DNA of 64,000 nt. Origin: Mycolicibacterium sp. P9-64. Lineage in GTDB: Bacteria > Actinomycetota > Actinomycetes > Mycobacteriales > Mycobacteriaceae. This document shows, in pieces, positions 60,183 through 64,000 of this stretch. The stretch spans positions 124,001 to 188,000 of the forward strand of contig NZ_NPKO01000012.1 in the NCBI RefSeq assembly GCF_008329605.1, read 5' to 3'. The translations under genes and the position numbers were made by a program. The stretch's first letter is position 1; each line of letters starts with the position of its first letter. The notes beneath the pieces are model-generated. The model was not told where the DNA came from. It saw only the letters and a list, made by a program, of their open reading frames with translations, and searched no databases.

Positions 60183-60479
60183 ATGGTGATGGCGCTGGTG
60201 CCGCTCGGTCCGTTCCTCGCCGTCAGCAGTGTCGCGCGGGCATCGCCGTGGCTGTGGTTCACGGTGAATGGCTACCTGGCGGCGCTGTTCGCCGGGTCAG
60301 AGCCGTTGCAGAGCACCATCTTTGGCGGTGATAGTGAGCGCTTCATCTGGTTGGTGGCAGGCCTCGGCGGCATTCTCGGCTGGACGATGCCGCTGTTCGC
60401 CGTGACCTGGTGGCTCCGATGGCATCCGGTTGTGTCGCGGGCGTCAATTCGTCAACCGGCCGACACGCAGCGGGTGTAA
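60183..60479 (+). CDS. Small two-helix membrane protein
   Basis: 98 residues, two or three hydrophobic segments (VPLGPFLAVSSVARASPWLW, NGYLAALFAG, FIWLVAGLGGILGWTMPLFA) with Trp-rich edges. It is divergent from the TetR gene with 45 bases between, and its stop is 11 bases before atsA, so it may be co-transcribed with atsA. No family recognised. Confidence 0.5.
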   Translation: MVMALVPLGPFLAVSSVARASPWLWFTVNGYLAALFAGSEPLQSTIFGGDSERFIWLVAGLGGILGWTMPLFAVTWWLRWHPVVSRASIRQPADTQRV

Positions 60480-60490
60480 CCTCCGGGCGA

Positions 60491-62872
60491 GTGGCCAGGG
60501 CGAGCGAAGCGACGGGACGAAAATTGAACCAATTCAGCGGCAAGATCGAACTCGACATCCGCGACTCCGAGCCGGACTGGGGTCCCTACGCAGCGCCGAC
60601 CGCGCCGCCCGAAGCGCCCAACGTTCTATATCTGGTGTGGGACGACACGGGCATCGCCACGTGGGACTGCTTCGGCGGCCTCGTCGAGATGCCTGCCATG
60701 AGCCGCATCGCCGAGCGGGGGGTGCGACTCTCGCAGTTCCACACCACGGCGTTGTGCTCGCCGACTCGGGCGTCGTTGCTCACCGGGCGCAACGCCACCA
60801 CCGTGGGGATGGCGACCATCGAGGAGTTCACCGATGGCTTCCCGAACTGCAATGGCCGGATCCCGTTCGACACCGCGCTGCTCTCCGAGGTGCTCGCCGA
60901 ACGCGGCTACAACACCTACTGCGTGGGGAAGTGGCACCTGACGCCGCTCGAGGAGTCCAATCTGGCTTCCACGAAACGACATTGGCCGCTGAGCCGCGGT
61001 TTCGAGCGGTTCTACGGGTTCATGGGTGGGGAGACCGATCAGTGGTACCCGGAGTTGGTGTACGACAACCATCCGGTCTCTGCGCCCGCCACGCCCGAAG
61101 AGGGTTACCACCTGTCGAAGGACCTGGCCGACAAGACCATCGAGTTCATCCGTGACGCGAAGGTGATCGCACCGGACAAGCCGTGGTTCAGTTACCTGTG
61201 CCCCGGCGCGGGGCACGCGCCGCATCACGTCTTCAAGGAGTGGGCCGACAAGTACGCAGGGCGCTTCGACATGGGCTATGAGGCCTACCGCGAGATCGTG
61301 CTCGAGAACCAGAAGAAGCTCGGCATCGTCCCGCAGGACACCGAATTGTCGCCCGTCAACCCGTATCTCGACGTCAAGGGTCCCAACGGGGAGGCGTGGC
61401 CGCATCAGGACACGGTGCGGCCGTGGGACACGCTGAACGACGAGGAGAAGCGGTTGTTCAGCCGGATGGCCGAGGTCTTCGCCGGCTTCCTGTCCTACAC
61501 CGATGCCCAGATCGGCCGCGTGCTCGACTATCTCGACGAGTCCGGGCAGCTGGACAACACCATCATCGTCGTCATCTCCGACAACGGCGCCAGTGGTGAA
61601 GGCGGCCCGAACGGATCAGTCAACGAGAGCAAGTTCTTCAACGGCTACGTCGACACGGTCGAGGAGAGCATGCGCTTCTACGACCATCTCGGCGGACCGG
61701 ACACCTACAACCACTATCCGATCGGTTGGGCGATGGCGTTCAATACGCCATACAAGCTGTTCAAGCGATACGCCTCGCACGAGGGTGGCATCGCCGACAC
61801 GGCGATCATCTCCTGGCCCAACGGAATCGACGCCCACGGCGAGGTCCGCGACAACTACGTCAACGTCTGCGACGTCACGCCGACCATCTACGAGCTGCTC
61901 GGAATCACGCCGCCCGACGAAGTCGCCGGCATTGCGCAGAAGCCGCTCGACGGGGTCAGTTTCAAGGCGGCGCTTGATGATTCGACCGCCGACACGGGCA
62001 AGAAGACGCAGTTCTACACCATGCTCGGCACCCGGGGCATCTGGCACGACGGCTGGTTCGCCAATACCGTGCACGCCGCCAGCCCGGCCGGTTGGTCGCA
62101 CTTCGACGACGACCGCTGGGAGCTCTTCCACATCGAAGCCGACCGCAGCCAGTGCCACGACCTCGCCGCCGAACAGCCGGAGAAGCTCGAGGAGCTCAAG
62201 GCACTCTGGTTCGCCGAGGCCGACAAGTACAACGGGCTTCCGCTCGGTGACCTCAACATCTTCGAGACCATGGGCCGCTTCCGGCCCTACCTCTCGGTCG
62301 ACCGCAAGAACTTCACCTACTACCCGGGCACCGCCGAGGTGGGCATGGGTGCGGCGGCCGAGCTCCGTGGCCAGTCCTTCTCGGTCCTCGCCGAGGTGAC
62401 CGTCGACTCCACCGGCGCGGAGGGCGTGCTGTTCAAGCAGGGTGCAGGCCACGGCGGCCATGTCCTGTTCATCCAGGACGGCCGGCTGCACTACGTCTAC
62501 AACTTCATGGGCGAAGACGAGCAGAAGCTCACCGCCTCCGACCCGATTCCGCTTGGCAGCCACGTATTCGGTGTCCGCTACGAACGCACCGGCACCGTCG
62601 AAGGCAGCCACACGCCTGTCGGGGACGTGTCGCTGTACGTGGACGGGGACACCGTCGCGACCCTGTCGGGCGTGCGCGCCCATCCCGGCACCTTCGGTCT
62701 CGCCGGCGGCGGCATCGCGGTGGGTCGCAACGGCGGTCAGCCCGTCTCGAGTGCCTACAAGGCGCCGTACGACTTCACCGGCGGCACGATCGCTAAGGTG
62801 GTGGTGGACATCTCGGGAACGCCCTACGTGGACGTGGAACGAGACCTTGCGAAGGCATTCTCTAAGGACTGA
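60491..62872 (+). CDS. atsA: Arylsulfatase
   Basis: A 793-residue type I sulfatase, closely similar to AtsA (Rv0711) over its full length. The active-site signature CSPTRASLLTGRN supplies the Cys converted to formylglycine; metal ligands are in LVWDDTGIATWD and VISDNGASGEGG, and GKWHLTPLE is the second sulfatase signature. A C-terminal beta domain follows from about residue 620. The start GTG 60491 gives an N-terminus comparable to M. tuberculosis; TTG 60524 is an alternative. It ends in TGATG overlap with the lipoprotein gene; its activating enzyme is just downstream. Confidence 0.93.
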   Translation: MARASEATGRKLNQFSGKIELDIRDSEPDWGPYAAPTAPPEAPNVLYLVWDDTGIATWDCFGGLVEMPAMSRIAERGVRLSQFHTTALCSPTRASLLTGRNATTVGMATIEEFTDGFPNCNGRIPFDTALLSEVLAERGYNTYCVGKWHLTPLEESNLASTKRHWPLSRGFERFYGFMGGETDQWYPELVYDNHPVSAPATPEEGYHLSKDLADKTIEFIRDAKVIAPDKPWFSYLCPGAGHAPHHVFKEWADKYAGRFDMGYEAYREIVLENQKKLGIVPQDTELSPVNPYLDVKGPNGEAWPHQDTVRPWDTLNDEEKRLFSRMAEVFAGFLSYTDAQIGRVLDYLDESGQLDNTIIVVISDNGASGEGGPNGSVNESKFFNGYVDTVEESMRFYDHLGGPDTYNHYPIGWAMAFNTPYKLFKRYASHEGGIADTAIISWPNGIDAHGEVRDNYVNVCDVTPTIYELLGITPPDEVAGIAQKPLDGVSFKAALDDSTADTGKKTQFYTMLGTRGIWHDGWFANTVHAASPAGWSHFDDDRWELFHIEADRSQCHDLAAEQPEKLEELKALWFAEADKYNGLPLGDLNIFETMGRFRPYLSVDRKNFTYYPGTAEVGMGAAAELRGQSFSVLAEVTVDSTGAEGVLFKQGAGHGGHVLFIQDGRLHYVYNFMGEDEQKLTASDPIPLGSHVFGVRYERTGTVEGSHTPVGDVSLYVDGDTVATLSGVRAHPGTFGLAGGGIAVGRNGGQPVSSAYKAPYDFTGGTIAKVVVDISGTPYVDVERDLAKAFSKD

Positions 62873-63567
62873 TGAACCTCGGGCGATGGACAGGCGTCGC
62901 GCTCGTGTTCGTGGCGGCGGGCGCGGCGTCATCCTGCGTCCGCACCGATGAGGGCGTCCCCGTCGCCGCATCATCCGTCGAGGCAACCGCGAAACCACTC
63001 CCCGGCTCCGAACCGCCGTCCGGCGTAAGCGACCAAGCCCCGCCGGGTGTCGTGCCAACGATTCAGGTGCCGGTGCCCGTCGACGCCGTGACGTGCGCGG
63101 CCCCTGGCAAGCCGGGGGCCGTGGTCACCGCCGCCGTCTCCGATCCGACGGCGCCCAAGATCACCGTTTCGGTACCGCCGGGCTGGAACTCATCCCCGGG
63201 CAGCGGCGACGTCGGGGCGCGCATGGACGGCCCCGATGGCATGTCGGCCACCGTGACGATCGCCCCGTCCGGGCTGGACCCGGCCAAGGCCTTCCGCGAC
63301 TACACCGACCAGGTGATGTCCCAGTCGCCCGTCAGCAGCGTCAGCATCCTGCCGGGGGAGCTGTGCGACTACAGCGGCCAGAAGCTCATGGGCGCATGGT
63401 CGGACACCCCGCAGAACTCCGTCCAGTTCGTCGACCGCATCGTGCACGTCTGGACCAACACGAAGAACTTCCTGGTCTCGGTTCACGTGCAGGCGCCCAC
63501 CGGCGTCGACCAACTGGATGCGGCGGGAAAGTTGCTCACCGAGGACTTCGAGGTCCGCCTCCCTTGA
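62872..63567 (+). CDS. LpqN/LpqT-like lipoprotein
   Basis: 231 residues. The signal peptide ends in AAGAASSC, an atypical lipobox (Ala at -3). After a Pro-rich linker the domain ITVSVPPGWNSSPGSGDVGA, PSGLDPAKAFRDY and QFVDRIVHVWTNTKNFLVSV resembles the LpqN/LpqT fold, which binds envelope lipids or transport partners. It is coupled to atsA and precedes the sulfatase-activating enzyme; to my recollection this gene is absent between those two in M. tuberculosis. Confidence 0.72.
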   Translation: MNLGRWTGVALVFVAAGAASSCVRTDEGVPVAASSVEATAKPLPGSEPPSGVSDQAPPGVVPTIQVPVPVDAVTCAAPGKPGAVVTAAVSDPTAPKITVSVPPGWNSSPGSGDVGARMDGPDGMSATVTIAPSGLDPAKAFRDYTDQVMSQSPVSSVSILPGELCDYSGQKLMGAWSDTPQNSVQFVDRIVHVWTNTKNFLVSVHVQAPTGVDQLDAAGKLLTEDFEVRLP

Positions 63568-63571
63568 CTCG

Positions 63572-64000
63572 ATGCTGACGGAATTGGTCGAGCTGCCCGC
63601 CGGATCGTTCCGGATGGGCTCTACGCGCTTCTACCCAGAAGAGGTCCCGGTGCACACCGCGACCGTCGAGGCGTTCGCCATCGAACGGCATCCGGTGACG
63701 AATGCGCAGTACGCCGAATTCGTCGGCGACACAGGGCACGTCACGGTCGCCGAGCAGCCGCTCGATCCCGCGCTGTACCCAGGGGTGGCCGCCGAGGACC
63801 TGGTGCCGGGGGCGCTGGTGTTCCGGCCGACGGCGGGACCCGTCGACCTCCGGGACTGGCGGCAGTGGTGGCACTGGGTGCCCGGTGCCTGCTGGCGCCA
63901 CCCGTTCGGCCCCGGCAGTGACGTCCACGAGTTGGCGGATCATCCCGTCGTGCAGCTGGCGTACACCGACGCCGCGGCATACGCGCACTGGGCGGGCAGG
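63572..64000 (+). CDS. Formylglycine-generating enzyme, 5' part (cut by window end)
   Basis: The first 143 codons of an FGE/SUMF1-type protein, open to the last base. It converts the sulfatase Cys (CxPxR) to formylglycine, so it activates AtsA. N-terminal GSFRMGSTRFYPEEVPVHT and DLRDWRQWWHWVPGACWRHP are highly like Rv0712. ATG 63572 is four bases after the lipoprotein stop. The catalytic cysteines lie beyond the window. Confidence 0.93.
   Translation, partial: MLTELVELPAGSFRMGSTRFYPEEVPVHTATVEAFAIERHPVTNAQYAEFVGDTGHVTVAEQPLDPALYPGVAAEDLVPGALVFRPTAGPVDLRDWRQWWHWVPGACWRHPFGPGSDVHELADHPVVQLAYTDAAAYAHWAGR

Overview
The window is a GC-rich chromosomal segment of a mycobacterium, most likely a rapidly growing Mycolicibacterium-type species. 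RpoB, RpoC, FusA, Tuf, AtsA and the ribosomal proteins read as mycobacterial throughout. Gene order follows the M. tuberculosis stretch from rpoB to the formylglycine-generating enzyme (roughly Rv0667-Rv0712, recalled rather than searched), with several blocks gained or lost.

Layout. (1) 71-8634: rpoB, rpoC, a perfect-palindrome terminator and a DUF559-type protein. (2) 8730-15236: endonuclease IV, a PAP2 membrane enzyme, a cupin, then fadE8-echA4-paaX-like-echA5. (3) 15240-18052: two tandem DUF3060 export proteins, two tandem DUF3558 lipoproteins and a TetR regulator. This is where M. tuberculosis carries the mmpS5/mmpL5 efflux genes, which are not here. (4) 18331-22663: the str operon rpsL-rpsG-fusA-tuf. 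(5) 22786-25743: a PP2C phosphatase, a Pro/Ala-rich anchored protein and a SHOCT-domain membrane protein. (6) 25843-30797: a mycofactocin-type SDR with a KstR-like operator in front, an arginine-catabolism block (rocD-ddaH with a divergent Lrp regulator), and a ferredoxin reductase. (7) 30851-39993: an ECF sigma factor paired with a triple-VOC protein, mftR, and the complete mycofactocin operon mftA-B-C-D-E-F-G. mftA encodes only 31 residues. (8) 39986-46640: an efflux pump with a divergent TetR, a P450, a carboxylesterase lipoprotein, a frameshifted SnoaL-like gene, a small secreted protein and a hotdog thioesterase. (9) 47163-52619: the S10 ribosomal operon rpsJ to rpsQ, behind a leader of about 300 bases or more. 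(10) 52746-60479: a compact four-gene surface-polysaccharide cluster (BcsB-like, exosortase-like polytopic protein, BcsA/XagB-like GT2, GT39-like) with a TetR regulator and a small membrane protein, wedged between rpsQ and atsA. (11) 60491-64000: arylsulfatase atsA, a lipoprotein, and the start of the formylglycine-generating enzyme, cut by the window end.

How the parts fit. Transcription and translation genes form three large co-directional blocks. Between them lie lipid/sterol redox genes (fadE8, echA4/5, SDR, ferredoxin reductase, P450) next to the mycofactocin cofactor pathway, which serves nicotinoprotein dehydrogenases such as the SDR at 25843. The most unusual items are the polysaccharide cluster, the mftR-sigma-VOC operon, the ATTGCG box array between ddaH and the Lrp gene, and the KstR-like box ahead of the mycofactocin-type SDR.

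No tRNA, rRNA, CRISPR array, insertion sequence or prophage was recognised. All assignments come from reading the sequence; no database search was run.
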